Source: Lobosporangium transversale
Taxonomy: Eukaryota; Mortierellomycota; Mortierellomycetes; Mortierellales; Mortierellaceae
Length of the DNA: 64,000 nt
Direction of reading: 5' to 3'
NCBI RefSeq assembly: GCF_002105155.1
Contig: NW_019029062.1
Span: 1 to 64,000 of the forward strand
Part shown: positions 24,501 through 35,203 of the stretch, piece after piece
Position numbering within the stretch: the stretch's first letter is position 1
How the letters are laid out: every line of letters begins with the position of its first letter
Program-made: the position numbers and the translations under genes
Notes under the pieces: generated by a model
The model's input: only the letters and a program-made list of their open reading frames with translations
Told to the model about the DNA's origin: nothing
Database searches by the model: none

Positions 24501-26916
24501 ATGGTATTTATAAATATCACGGACATGCTAGCTATTTTGATTAGTTCATTAGCTTATAATTATTTATTTTTCTTAATGCAAGCTATAGGTCCTCACTACT
24601 GATACCTTAGTTGCCTCGAGTAACGGTGAGGATGCAACTGAAGAGGTCCTTGAGCCAGGCTTCGAATTCTACGATCACGATGAAGCTACCGATGTTGATA
24701 CGGATCCTGAAGAGCACGACTGTGATGATGGTGAAGACTATTCTTCAGATGTGTCAGATTCCGAGCCAGAAATAGTGTGGGGGCCAGTTGAACCATCCGG
24801 TGAAGACAACACCTCTGGGAATGATCTCGCAACAGAATCTCTTAAGAAAACTTTCGTTGAGGCGCCATCTGAAAATAACGTAGAAGAAGTAGAGGATATA
24901 TCGAGGTTGAGTCAAGATAAGGAGGCTCGTGCAATCAGTCTGGCTTCCACAATTGTGTCTACGCAGCTACAAGAATACTCTTGGATTGAGTTGATGGTCC
25001 CAGAGACTAAGATTAGGGATATTGTTGATGGCCTCGGGATTAAGAAACAGGATTACGATTATTTGCCGCACGTATTCTATGTGGACAAAAGAGACTTTGA
25101 ACTGTGGAAGGACCGAGATGGCAGCGATTACTTTTTTATTTGGAATAAAGGCAACTCTGAGATAAATGGTAGAAATGAAGACAATGAAGACTCTGAAATC
25201 ACCAACGACAATGATAGCAAAGGCAAACTGCGTTCATTTCAACTTTATTTCTGCCACTGTGCAGGCGCCCCACGCAAAAAAAAGATTACTGACCAAGATC
25301 AACTACTTGAGAGGCCAGCCAAGAAAACTCGCAATGTTTATAAACCGACCAAGAAAGTAGGCTGTAAAGCCAGACTAATTGTTCATGACGTAAAACCCAA
25401 TATAGAAGAGTTCGCAAGTAGAGGTGAAAGGAACCAGCTGCGTGTGATATATTACTACAAGCACACTGGGCATACTCTTGCTAGTCTCGAGAACTTTCAA
25501 CATCTCAGAGTGACAGAAGAAACAAAATCGCGAATTCGAAACCTTGTCCGTTTAGGTCTCTGTACAAGAAAGATTCTGACAAGGATAAACCTGTCTGGCA
25601 GCCAGGCATTCTCGCGACACCAGAGAGGGTCTTTGCAGCGTGACCATGTCCTGAAGTATGAAGATGTGTACAATATTTATTATAAATATTCAAGTGGACA
25701 GAGTCAGCTTGAAAAGAATGACTTAGTCTCGAAGAGGCTCTGGATGGGCAAACTAAAGGACAAGGGCTTCACTGTATTCATGCTCGACTACCACATCGTA
25801 ATAGACGGGGTGAATCATGCAAGGTTTGCATATGGGTTTATGTCGCCGTTCCAGAAATCAGTTTATGGATCCAATTTTAAACACATTGGGCTATATTCAA
25901 CGCATGGAACAAATCGCTCTAAACACGAGCTTTACACCATAATTGTGCGGAACCCACAAAGTCTGAGTGCTATCCCAGTTGCCTTCTTGCTTACGAACGA
26001 TCATAGCCATGTACCGTTGGCAAAATGCTTGAAACATATCAGAGAAACCATTGGCTCTCCTGAATACATCACCACTGATGATGCTCGAGCAGAATACAAA
26101 GCAATCCGATTGGCGTTTGGAGACTCAGTCACAGTTCATTTATGTCTATGGCATGTTATGAAAGCTTGGAGCACCAAGCTTCGAAATGATATCCGTGCAA
26201 CGCAAGACAAGGCTGCTAAGGAGTTGAGGGAGGAAGCGATGGGAGAGCTCCGTAGAATTTTGTTTAATCCAAACCATACGCAAGCTGAGACTCTTATTTC
26301 AGAATTCGAGTTGAAATGGCAGGATCATAATGAGGGCAAAGTCTGGAATTATTTTAGAGAACGCTACCTCAGTAAAGACCGAAGGAGAAGGTGGATGAAA
26401 TGTTATCGTATGGGAAAGTTTTATGCCGGGATGGATACTAACAATTACGTCGAGTCCTGGCATAACCACCTTAAGTCGCACTTCTTACGAGGTTATACAA
26501 ACTGCAGGGGAGATAGATTGGTTTATATCTTAACTCATGATGTAGATGAGTTTTACCAAATGATGCCAATGCAGACTATGCGACCCTATGGGCGACATTT
26601 AAAAGGCGAGAGAGATGACTTTCACCAAAGAAAATTTCTAGATGGTCTAGAAGACCTTCCACAGCGCATTGTTCACGAGCAGCAAGTGGGAGACCGAATC
26701 GTTTACTGTGTGCGCTCGTTCTCCGTATCTGGCGGATATTATTTCGTGGTTGGCACGAATGAAACTATCTCAAGATGTAACTGTCAGTACTTTATGTATT
26801 CTCAGCGCCCCTGCAGACATATGTATCTTTTGATCAAGTTCATAAGGATAACCCAGACCCACCACTCCACATCATACATGATGTCCTTGAGAGGGCCCCT
26901 GATAGACATGCTATGA
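24501..26916 (+). CDS. MULE-type (Mutator-like) DDE transposase, right-arm copy, about 776 aa
   Basis: The long exon is 24589-26916. It is open without a start, and the best start is an ATG at 24501 followed by a GTATTT donor and a CTATAG acceptor at 24588. The acidic N-terminus (VLTTDTLVASSNGEDATEE) leads to a Cys/His-containing DNA-binding region (FCHCAGAP, KKVGCKARLIVHD, YYYKHTGHT). The MULE domain follows: HIGLYSTHGTNRSKHELYTI, IPVAFLLTNDHSHVP, YITTDDARAEYKAI, VHLCLWHVMKAW and TNNYVESWHNHLK. The end is a SWIM zinc finger, CNCQYFMYSQRPCRH. MULE enzymes cut and paste DNA in the nucleus. The first acidic residue of the triad, normally Asp in an L-D-S-T-H-type block, is Tyr here (TAT at 25894-25896), so the enzyme is probably inactive. 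Otherwise it is intact and full length. Confidence 0.82.
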
Positions 26917-27438
26917 TTCTAAATAGAGTAATTTCTGGAATTTATAGTCTCTCATCCATCTTTAAACAGTTAGGATGGTTATTTTTGTAAACTAAGTCGC
27001 TGTAAAAATACCACAGTTGGATTCAGCATTGAATATGGTGAAGTTTGAAGGTTTTATCATAGAGCTCTGCTTTTTTTACTAATTTCAACGAAACATTTTT
27101 TTAAGCAAGTATCTACCAAGCTACACTTGGTTTCCAAAGTCGGTTTTTATGTCACTACGGATACTCAATTTCTTCAGAAACTTCAATTACTACCCTAGAT
27201 CGCTTTATATTAGTGTCTTTTGACATTATCCAAAGTTCAGTTTGGGTTGAGGTTCATTTGAATGATTTTTATATATGAGAACTGGTTTTCCCATACGATT
27301 ATGGACTTGGAGACAGGTTAGAGTGAACTTCCATATATATTTTGCCTCACATGACCCACATGACTTGTATGGAAATAACTTTTATTTTTTGTTTAAGGGT
27401 GTCGCATATTTGGCTAACTTGAGTATCTAAGGGGACTC

Positions 27439-27607
27439 CACATTGGCTCAATCTTTGGCTTTTTTTTCTTTATTTCATGAAACAAACGCATAAATTATCA
27501 CCCTTGATTCTACAACTGAACTATTCCAGAAAAGCATTAAAAAAAAATAGGTCGCCTAATATTGTATTTTATAACATTGGAATCATTGGATTTTAAAAAA
27601 AAAATAG
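27439..27607. other. Junction between palindrome and eL8
   Basis: 170 bp of AT-rich DNA ending in an A run and a TAG acceptor directly before the eL8 coding sequence. No ATG followed by a plausible donor occurs here, so the first exon of eL8 (start codon and 5' leader) is not present between the palindrome and the gene. Confidence 0.6.
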
Positions 27608-28380
27608 GCACCCATTAAGAAGTCCAAGGTCGCTCCCGCTCCTTACGCCAAGAAGTCCACTTCCAAGGCCCCTGCTAACCCCTTGATCGAGAAGACTCCC
27701 AAGAACTTCGGTATCGGTCAGGACATTCAACCTGTTAAGGATCTTTCCCGCTATGTTAAGTGACCCGAATATGTTCGTCTTCAGCGCCAGCGCAAGATCT
27801 TGAACCAACGTCTTAAGGTCCCCCCAACTTTTAATCAGTTCACCCAGGTCTTGGACAAGAACACTGCCACCCAGTTGTTCAAGCTCGCCAACAAGTACCG
27901 TCCCGAGACTCGCATCGAAAAGAAGGAGCGTTTGACCGCCGCTGCTGCTGCTCAAGTTGAGAAGAAGGGCGAGAAGGCCGAGACCAAGAAGCCCTATGTC
28001 ATCAAGTATGGTATCAACCACATTACTGCCTTGGTTGAGGCTAAAAAGGCTTCGCTCGTCGTCATTGCTGATGATGTTGACCCATCGAACTTGTCCTCTG
28101 GTTGCCCGCTCTCTGCCGCAAGATGGGTATCCCTTACGTCATTGTCAAGGGCAAGGCTCGTCTCGGAACTGTTGTCCACAAGAAGACTGCCACTGCTCTT
28201 GCCTTCACTGAGGTCCGTGCTGAGGACAAGTCCGAGCTTTCTTCTTTGATCTCGGCCATCAAGTCCAACTACACCGAGAAGAACGAGTCTGCTCGCAAGC
28301 TTTGGGGCGGTGGAATCATGGGCTTCAAGTCCAATATTAAGATGGCAAAGCGCGCTAGCGCCGTCAAGAACTCCTTGTAA
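27608..28380 (+). pseudogene. RPL8: Ribosomal protein eL8 (L7a/L8), missing start exon, nonsense and frameshift
   Basis: From an acceptor at 27607 the sequence reads [16 protein letters not shown] and then the family's highly conserved [10 protein letters not shown] block, [12 protein letters not shown]-like linker and L7Ae core ([40 protein letters not shown]), ending AVKNSL. About 256 codons fit eL8 of the 60S subunit. Three faults are visible. The initiator exon is absent beside the palindrome. TGA at 27761-27763 stands where the family has an invariant Trp ([14 protein letters not shown]). One C is missing at about 28081-28083 (GACCCATCG, expected GACCCCATC), which throws the frame. Outside these points the protein is perfectly conserved, so decay is recent or the faults are sequencing errors. 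An intact copy elsewhere would be expected. Confidence 0.8.
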
Positions 28381-28576
28381 TAGATTAAAAAATAAAGGGG
28401 ACATCGCCTCTGGAAGGGACGTGCCGTTTTGACTTTTTTTTTATTTTACAAATTTGTCATTGATGAAAAGAATAATGATGGCTGATAATTGATAGAAAAT
28501 GCAGTAAAATAATAGCCTAGGATTGGCCTTGACCTAGTATGACCTAGGCTTTAACAATTTTTTTTTTTCTTTTTTT

Positions 28577-29631
28577 CTAGTTGTTCCCTCCAGTCGGAGT
28601 GGGTGTGTTGAATGCGTCACACCAGCCATTGATATCCACACAGTTCAGGTACTTGCACCAGCTGCAATTATTAGCGCCCTTGTAGAAATTGGTCAAACCA
28701 AGGACAATGATCAGAATAATCAAAGGTAATGCAATGAAGCGAAGTCCAAGCTTGATAAACTTATCCCGCTTTGAAAAGTAGACCACAGGCATGAAGACTA
28801 GACCCGTCAAAATTCCTGCGAAAAAGCCTCCAATGTGAGCAAAGTTGTCCAAGAATGGGAGCAAACCAAATGCAAACGAAAATAGGATCATGAAGGAGAG
28901 CTGTATTCCACAAAAAAAAAAATAAAAAAACGGAATGGTTAAATGGTTAAAAAAAATAAAAAAAAAAAAAAATACGAAGCGAAGAACGGCAGATATTTTT
29001 TTACCTTGCTCAGCTCCCAACAGGGCCGTACGACCAACTTCCAATTCTGAACTAGATCCAGGACAAGACATCCAATCAACCCAAAGATTGCTCCTGATGC
29101 ACCCATAGATGCTAGAAGATATTAAAAAATAAAATAAAGTAAAATAAAAACATGAGGAACACGCCATCCTACAGATGCGGTGATATCAAAGAAGTTATTC
29201 ATCCAAAAATGGGGGAAAAAAAAAATACACTTACGTGCTAACAAAGGCGCAAAGTTTCCTCCAAAGATAAATCCTACGATACCGGAGCACATGTAAATGA
29301 TACCGAATCGCCACCAACCCATATCGCGCTCCAAATCTGCACCTGTTCGCATTTGGAACATCAAGTTGAAGAGCAAATGAACAATGCCTCCGTGTAAGAA
29401 GATAGGTGTGATAAACCTGAACCACTGATTCGGAGGCTTGCCAGTCGATGCAATAGGCGTAAACCCACAAATATCCGAAATAGTGCAGACAGTTTTGGGA
29501 TCGTCAGGACATTCTATTTGTGCATTGTCCAGATATGTACTACGCATACAAGGCACAAAGCGCGCGCCTACAGCAATGATAGTCTAGAGAGAGGGAGGAG
29601 TTAGTAAGCTAAGCCTGGTCGTTCGACATCC

Positions 29632-29668
<37 letters not shown>

Positions 29669-30622
29669 TACTCCGGCACCAGGTCCAATCATGGGATTGA
29701 AAGGCTGTGTCTGAACGAACTGTCCAGTCCTCTGATATCCCTTAAAAATCTCAAAGACCAGCACTGCGATCTGGACAGCTGATACCACCCAGACAAACCA
29801 AGGTCTCCATCGCTTACGCTTATTGAGCTGTCGCTGAACTTTGGGATCTAGCAACACTTTCGCAATCGGTTTACCCTCGCTATCCACAGGATGAGGCTGT
29901 GGTGCTAAAGGTGGTGATGTTGGTGGTTGTGCTTGACCATACTGGTTATTAGCATTGTTGTTGTTGTTATAGCTGTTATCACTGCTGTCCAATGCCCTAT
30001 TGCCGTATTGATTGCTATGCCCTTCATTACTTCCTCCAACTCCTGCTCCAGTACTGTATATAGACTGATGATCCATTGTTCCGAATGGTTGTGCAGGTCC
30101 CGCCATATTCTCTGCGGTTCTGGTATCTGAAAACTTGTTTCCGTTGCGAGCAGCTTCAAGATTGGACGAGATGATGTCAATTCCCACGAGTGGGATATCG
30201 GTGGTCGGTCCACCGGAGGATGTCTGGGGTTGATATCCTGAGTAACCTCCGCCACCCCATTCTGGTGTGCGGCTGCTTAAAGCTGATTGAGCATGTTCTA
30301 GAGGAGACATTTGATGGTATTGGCTGATTCGGTGCTGCTCTTCGTCGTATTCCTGTTGGCTCAGGGGCTGATGGTGTGTCGGGAAGTAACTCAAAGGTCG
30401 ACCTACTGGATACTGATCCTCGTCGTCGTCCTGTTGCGATTGTTGTTGCTGTTGTTGGTAATGATGAGGTGAATGATTTGTATAACTATAAGCATTCTGA
30501 TGTGTCTCTTGTTGGCCATCACCGAATGGTGACGCAGTAGATGTTCCACCCCCTCCTGAAGAGGTTTGGTGTGTGCCATCGTCATCGTCTTGCCATTCCT
30601 GTTTTGAGTGATGATAAGACAT
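28577..30622 (-). CDS. Rhomboid-family intramembrane serine protease, 576 aa
   Basis: Four exons: 30622-29672, 29583-29235, 29111-29005 and 28900-28577, all in phase. The first ~270 residues are a disordered Gln/His/Asn/Gly-rich cytosolic tail. A basic stretch (RQLNKRKRWRPW) precedes the first transmembrane helix, FVWVVSAVQIAVLVFEIF. A loop with paired Cys, GARFVPCMRS and ISDICGF, follows. The rhomboid core has RFITPIFLHGGIVHLLFN, the catalytic Ser in MGASGAIFG and the catalytic His in FAHIGGFFAG. Seven helices are consistent with the eukaryotic secretory-pathway class, which cleaves transmembrane proteins. The C-terminal tail is Cys-rich (NCSWCKYLNCVDINGWCD). Intron 1 contains an A/T homopolymer of about 30 nt next to its donor. 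The active-site Ser lies just after the intron 2 junction. Confidence 0.9.
29637..29666. repeat. A/T homopolymer in rhomboid intron 1
   Basis: A run of about 30 A on the plus strand (T in the transcript), starting immediately after the GTAAGT donor. Confidence 0.9.
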
Positions 30623-31709
30623 TTTTTAACTCTCTGCGTTGAACTTGATAAGAATAAGAAAATAACTAGGAGGAAATTTTCTTGTGTAAAAGTGTGTAAA
30701 AGTGTGTAAAAGTTGTTTGTATGTGTCGTATGTGTTGTTATGTCGTTTGTTTAATTGTGCAAAGGGGCTAGAAGTGAAAAAGGAAGAAGCAGAAGAAAAA
30801 GAGGAAGAGTGAAAAAAAAAAAAAAAAAAAAAAAAAAAGGAAAAGCCAAGCAGGTCAAGCTGAAGTTAGTAGCAAACTTTGCATGTACAATACCACTTGA
30901 GGGAGAGGATACAATGTACTACATGCATCAACAACATCAACAAGAAAACATTATTGTCTACATACAAATATATATATACATTTGTATTTATTCATAAGGG
31001 ACAAATGGGCGGTTGTTTTTCCTTGGCGTGGCGGTGTTCCATCTTTGTCACACCAAATGTCCTATTTTCCTATTGTCCTATTGTCCTACCAAATGCATTG
31101 ACATGCTGTCCTTTGGTCGCTACAGCCATAAAAAAATTAAAAATAGTCTCTACAGTCCTTTGGATTCAAGAGAAGATCGGAAGGAAAAAATAAAATAAAA
31201 AAGCTGTCTCTCTGTCATTCAGATGAACAAGTCCTGATACAATTGACAGGATTAATATTATTTAAATGCAATTTACACAAAATATGGCAAGACCAACCTA
31301 AAAAAAGGCTGCCTTGTATATACTTCTTTATTGAATTAGAGGAAAACTGATACAGCAAAGTACAGGGCAAAAAAACCATAATACAAAAAAAATACAATGT
31401 AAAAAAAAATAACGACCGTTCTAATGAAACAAAGGAACAATACAAAAGCTAGTACACACAACAACCGAAAGGGAAAAGAACAGCAACAACAAAGTCTGGA
31501 GTAAAAAAAAAAAAAAAAAAAAAAAGGAAAGAATTGATACAGTGGCAAGGGTGGAAAAGACTACTTTAGAAATGAACACCAAAGAGCCTTTGCCGGGAAT
31601 ATTGGTCCATCATCAAACAACCTAAGCGCCTCATTTCGCAGTAAGAAAAACTGAGTTCCTGATAGAGCCACTTCTCGTCCCATTGTTACAAGTATCTAAG
31701 TATAATACT

Positions 31710-31740
<31 letters not shown>

Positions 31741-31806
31741 CTGACTTTTTGTGTGGAGCTCTTTTTTTTTTTTTTTTTTTTTGTAAAATGGTTGATTATT
31801 TGGACG
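30623..31806. other. Intergenic region between rhomboid and BTG/Tob genes
   Basis: About 1.2 kb. It contains three tandem GTGTGTAAAA-type units at 30682-30712 in the rhomboid promoter, an A run at 30811-30838, a short CCTATTGTCCTA repetition near 31065-31090, an A run at 31502-31525, and two long T runs at 31711-31740 and 31761-31782 just downstream of the BTG stop codon. No gene was recognised. Confidence 0.45.
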
Positions 31807-32299
31807 TTAGACCGACGACATGATCGATAGTTTGCTGGAAGGAGGCGAAGGAGTAGCACTGGGGGTGATGATCTGGCTCTTAGTCAATGGACTGGTGATT
31901 GGGATGGCGTGTGAGACTCGAGCAGGAACATTAGGTGGAGAAGGCGGAGGAGAAATACGAACAGCAGACGAAGGGCGACCCATGATCTTTGATGGGAAAG
32001 AAGAGTTGTCAGCCTTCATAGAGACCTTGCCACGCGTTCCGTCGTAGATGGTATTGATGGAACCATGATCGCCAATGCGAAAAGAAACCGTATAAGGTTC
32101 GACCCAGAGCACCAAATCCCTAGGGATCAGACCCTGCAGCGTCTCCATGGGCAGCGAGCTCTTCTGAGCAGCCTAAAATAAAAATAAAAATAAAAAAAGG
32201 TTTATAGGTTTTATTGTTTAGTGCCATTGTGACATCTTGTCATAAAAACGGAGTTTGGACCATTAATTGATCTTACACATCCCACAACCCCAGCGTCAA

Positions 32300-32338
<39 letters not shown>

Positions 32339-32680
32339 AACAACAGATTGAACGAGTGTTTAAAACCTCATGTGGAAAGGAAACGCGTGATTTAACATAA
32401 CCATTTTTGGTTTCATGTATTTCCCTCTCACTCTTGAACTGCGCTTCTGTTAATTTGTTACCTGGCACAAAAGAGGATCCACTTTGCCACTAAAGGAGGT
32501 AATGGCTCTATACCCGTTGCCATAATGGGGTCTCTGTGGATCCCAATGGTTGGTATATTTCTCTTGCATTAATGTTGCAATCTCTTTCTTGAAGCTGTCG
32601 ATGATCTGCGGGGTGCATACTGTCGACGCAGTCAAGAAACGGCCCAGGAAGTCGGAGGCACAAGAGATTTCAAGCAACAT
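31807..32680 (-). CDS. BTG/Tob family anti-proliferative protein, 194 aa
   Basis: Two exons, 32680-32462 and 32172-31807, joined in phase 0 (GTAACA donor, TTTTAG acceptor). The protein starts MLLEISCASDFLGRF. It carries the APRO/BTG domain with HWDPQRPHYGNGYRAITSFS (box A region) and LPRDLVLWVEPYTVSFRIGD-like box B (here IPRDLVLWVEPYTVSFRIGD). A Pro/Ser-rich tail of about 70 residues follows. BTG/Tob proteins bind Caf1/Pop2 deadenylase of the CCR4-NOT complex and promote mRNA deadenylation. The family is best known from animals and occurs in early-diverging fungi, so its presence supports a non-Dikarya origin. The intron holds an A/T homopolymer of about 34 nt at 32303-32336. Confidence 0.88.
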
Positions 32681-34408
32681 GGTTTTGGTTTATTTATGTA
32701 ATAGTTATCAGTCAGTTTGGAGAGTGAAAAGGGTAGTGTTATCGTCAATAGTGATTCAGCCAGCTTGAGGGTGTAAGAGCACGCGAGGAATGAAATGGAA
32801 CTCGGTATATGACTAGCGAGTATATATTGTTTGTGTTTAATGCGGTGTAATGTGTGAATGAGAGCGGGAGAAAGTGATGGAGTAAAGTGAAAGAGTTTTT
32901 TGGCTCGTTTCATAAAAATTAGATGAACTAAGCAGCCTACGTACAGACATTCCGAGCGTACGTATCTCTGTGGCGCAATACCACGTGCCGACAACTTTCG
33001 CGTGAAAGATAAAAAGGAACAATAACCATTCATATCCTAGAATGTGATTATTCTCCCTATCTTTTTTCACTTTTTATCTTTCCATTTACAATGATTATTA
33101 CCATATTTACTGGCGGAATGCTAACATCACCTGTGCATTGATTAATGTATTTCGACAAACTGAAAGAGTGAAGAGTTCAAGGGGCTTCATAAGCGGCTCG
33201 AGAAAAACCTCATCAGTGTGGAGGCTATATACCACCGGTAGTGAAAGGGGAAACTAGCATAGAATTATGGATATGACTACGAGTCGAGGGCTGTAAGTTA
33301 GGATATTCTGGTGATGCTGGGCTTACGAATGTTGTAAAAATTCACCAGTTTATCATCTCTATAGAGATAACACCTATAGCCCTGCACTAATCAAACCAAT
33401 ACAGCGCAGTAAACTAGAAATACAGGCCTGTAGACGCATGAGAGGGCAGGTCAAATATAAACAAGGAAACACTTTTAAATGTATAAAGTCTGCAATCTAC
33501 TGGTTCTTGCCACCTAATTTTTGATGTACAAAAGGATACGAGAGAACAATTACGTGTAATAAAGGAAAGACTCAACTTGGACTGGTGGGACGCCATGATC
33601 TTCCACAACCGGCTGAACATATAAGCGCTTTTTCTTCTTCTTCAATAGTTAATGATACCTCTTTTCCTCTGATGTCGTCTTCAACTCGAGGATTACTTGG
33701 AGACATAGCCTGCTGAATTTTGTGAAAAATATGTTTTCAACTTACTAATAAATATGGAAATTGCTTCTCATCCACTGATTGCCCTGAATCATGCAATCGG
33801 CTCTTGTGGTTAACATTATTTGTTATGTCTATGAAGAGCATCGTTTTCAAGCTTCGTGATGTATGGCTACAAATGGTGTAGTGAGCCTTGACAGGAAGTG
33901 AAGATTGATATATACAGCTATATATTTTGCGTCCTACAGGGAAAGCAAAAAAAAAAAAAAAAAAAAAAAAGGATACTATATGGTTCTTAGTTTAACTACG
34001 TTTGTCAGCAAGCCCAAGTTTTTTTTTTTTAGGAGATTAGAAATCATGTTCAAACCACAAGGGTATGAAAGGGCGCAAGCAACAAAGCGGCATGAGGATT
34101 GTCAATTTGATACCAACGATGTTGCCATCGCACGCAATAAGGTAACAAAGAAAAGAGGTTTAGAAGACATATACACAGATACACACAAAACAAAAATACT
34201 AAAGCTGTTCAGTTGTGCTCATTGCCAATTGAATTGGATTCTATAGCGCTACGGCCATGTCTGCCTTCTTCCTTTGCTTTCACCATTCTATTGAAATGGT
34301 TACATGTATATATATATTTATATAATATATAATATTATTCTTTTTATGCTCAGCTTAACTGATCCTACATTAAATGGGTTTAGTCTAACCGTGAATTTCT
34401 CCTGCAGG

Positions 34409-34439
<31 letters not shown>

Positions 34440-34687
34440 TTCTTATTCTTGTCCATTCTCGCGTCATTTGTTAAGACGCATTGCTACAACCTGTGTGCAA
34501 GATGAGCACATAAACACATGCTAGTTGAGTTGCGGGTCCTTGCCTAGCAGGAGAGACGCGAGGCAAAGAGCACAGGTATCTGTTCCCGCACCTGGCGTGC
34601 CCCCTAACCAATAGCTCAACACCGATTGATGATGCCATTACCCTGTTGACAGCACGATTGTTAGACGTCAATAAATTAAATTTGATT

Positions 34688-34718
<31 letters not shown>

Positions 34719-35203
34719 CCTTTTCATCTGTGGATTGAGAGATCGCAGTGCCCTTTATGCTTCCTACCTTCATAGTTCAATCAATCGATTTTGATTTGTG
34801 TTAAAGTTGTTTATTTTATTATTTGTATAGGAAATCTATATGTACATTATGCGCTATAATTGGGGCGTGAAAGAGATGTGAAAAGGCAGTATATAAAAAA
34901 AAAACATTTGTTGTAGTCTGTGCTATGAATGTGTATATATATTTTGTGTGAATACAGATGTCCCACAATGACGCGAGAACGCGAAGAGGACGACTCAAGA
35001 GCATTTGGATACATAAAATTGAGACACTATAAATACTATTAGAACAACTCCTCCAACGCACCGACTATTTTAGAAAATATTTATTTGCTTCCTTTTTCTT
35101 TTTCTTTTTCTTCTTTCTCTCCTTCTCTTCCTTAACACCATACTTGCTCACTTTAACTTCCAACCACATACCTGCCTCTTTACCATCCTTTGTCATTCCA
35201 GCC
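32681..35203. other. Long intergenic region without a supported gene
   Basis: About 2.5 kb. It carries the BTG promoter, A/T homopolymers at 33949-33970, 34409-34437 and 34690-34717, and an ATATAT stretch at 34308-34335. The interval 34500-34630 is less AT-rich (TTGCGGGTCC, CCCGCACCTGGCGTG) and could be an old repeat or SINE-like relic. Small open frames here are A-run artefacts. The last 150 bp upstream of the bZIP gene are pyrimidine-rich (TTCTTTTTCTTC), typical of a fungal promoter or leader. Confidence 0.45.

Larger units (their letters stand above)
14725..27438. mobile_element. Giant inverted-repeat element carrying a tyrosine recombinase and a MULE transposase
   Basis: The region is a palindrome. 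The left arm 14725-20446 is the reverse complement of 21717-27438, around a unique spacer of 1,270 bp. Paired positions sum to 42163 throughout, so there are no net indels over 5,722 bp. Every paired reading frame translates identically. I saw two mismatches, at 20432 and 20438, both within 15 bp of the inner end. The outer termini read GAGTCCCCTTAGATACTCAA inward. The inner ends contain CCACTGGAAATACCAAGG and do not obviously match the outer ends. No target-site duplication is visible beside the outer ends (TCAAGGCGT on the left, CACATTGGC on the right). Either this is one element with enormous terminal repeats, or two copies of one element in inverted order. An assembly foldback must also be considered. 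Confidence 0.85.
21717..27438 (+). repeat. Right arm of the giant inverted repeat (5,722 bp)
   Basis: Same content as the left arm in the opposite orientation. The unit reads plus-strand outward toward the eL8 gene: phased repeats, recombinase pseudogene, transposase, then about 520 bp of non-coding DNA (26917-27438) ending AAGGGGACTC. Only about 170 bp separate this end from the first visible exon of eL8. Confidence 0.9.

Noticed and set aside
33905-34246. 113-codon frame with Lys and Phe runs
   Set aside because: It depends on two homopolymers (about 22 A and 10 T) for its length and shows no protein features.
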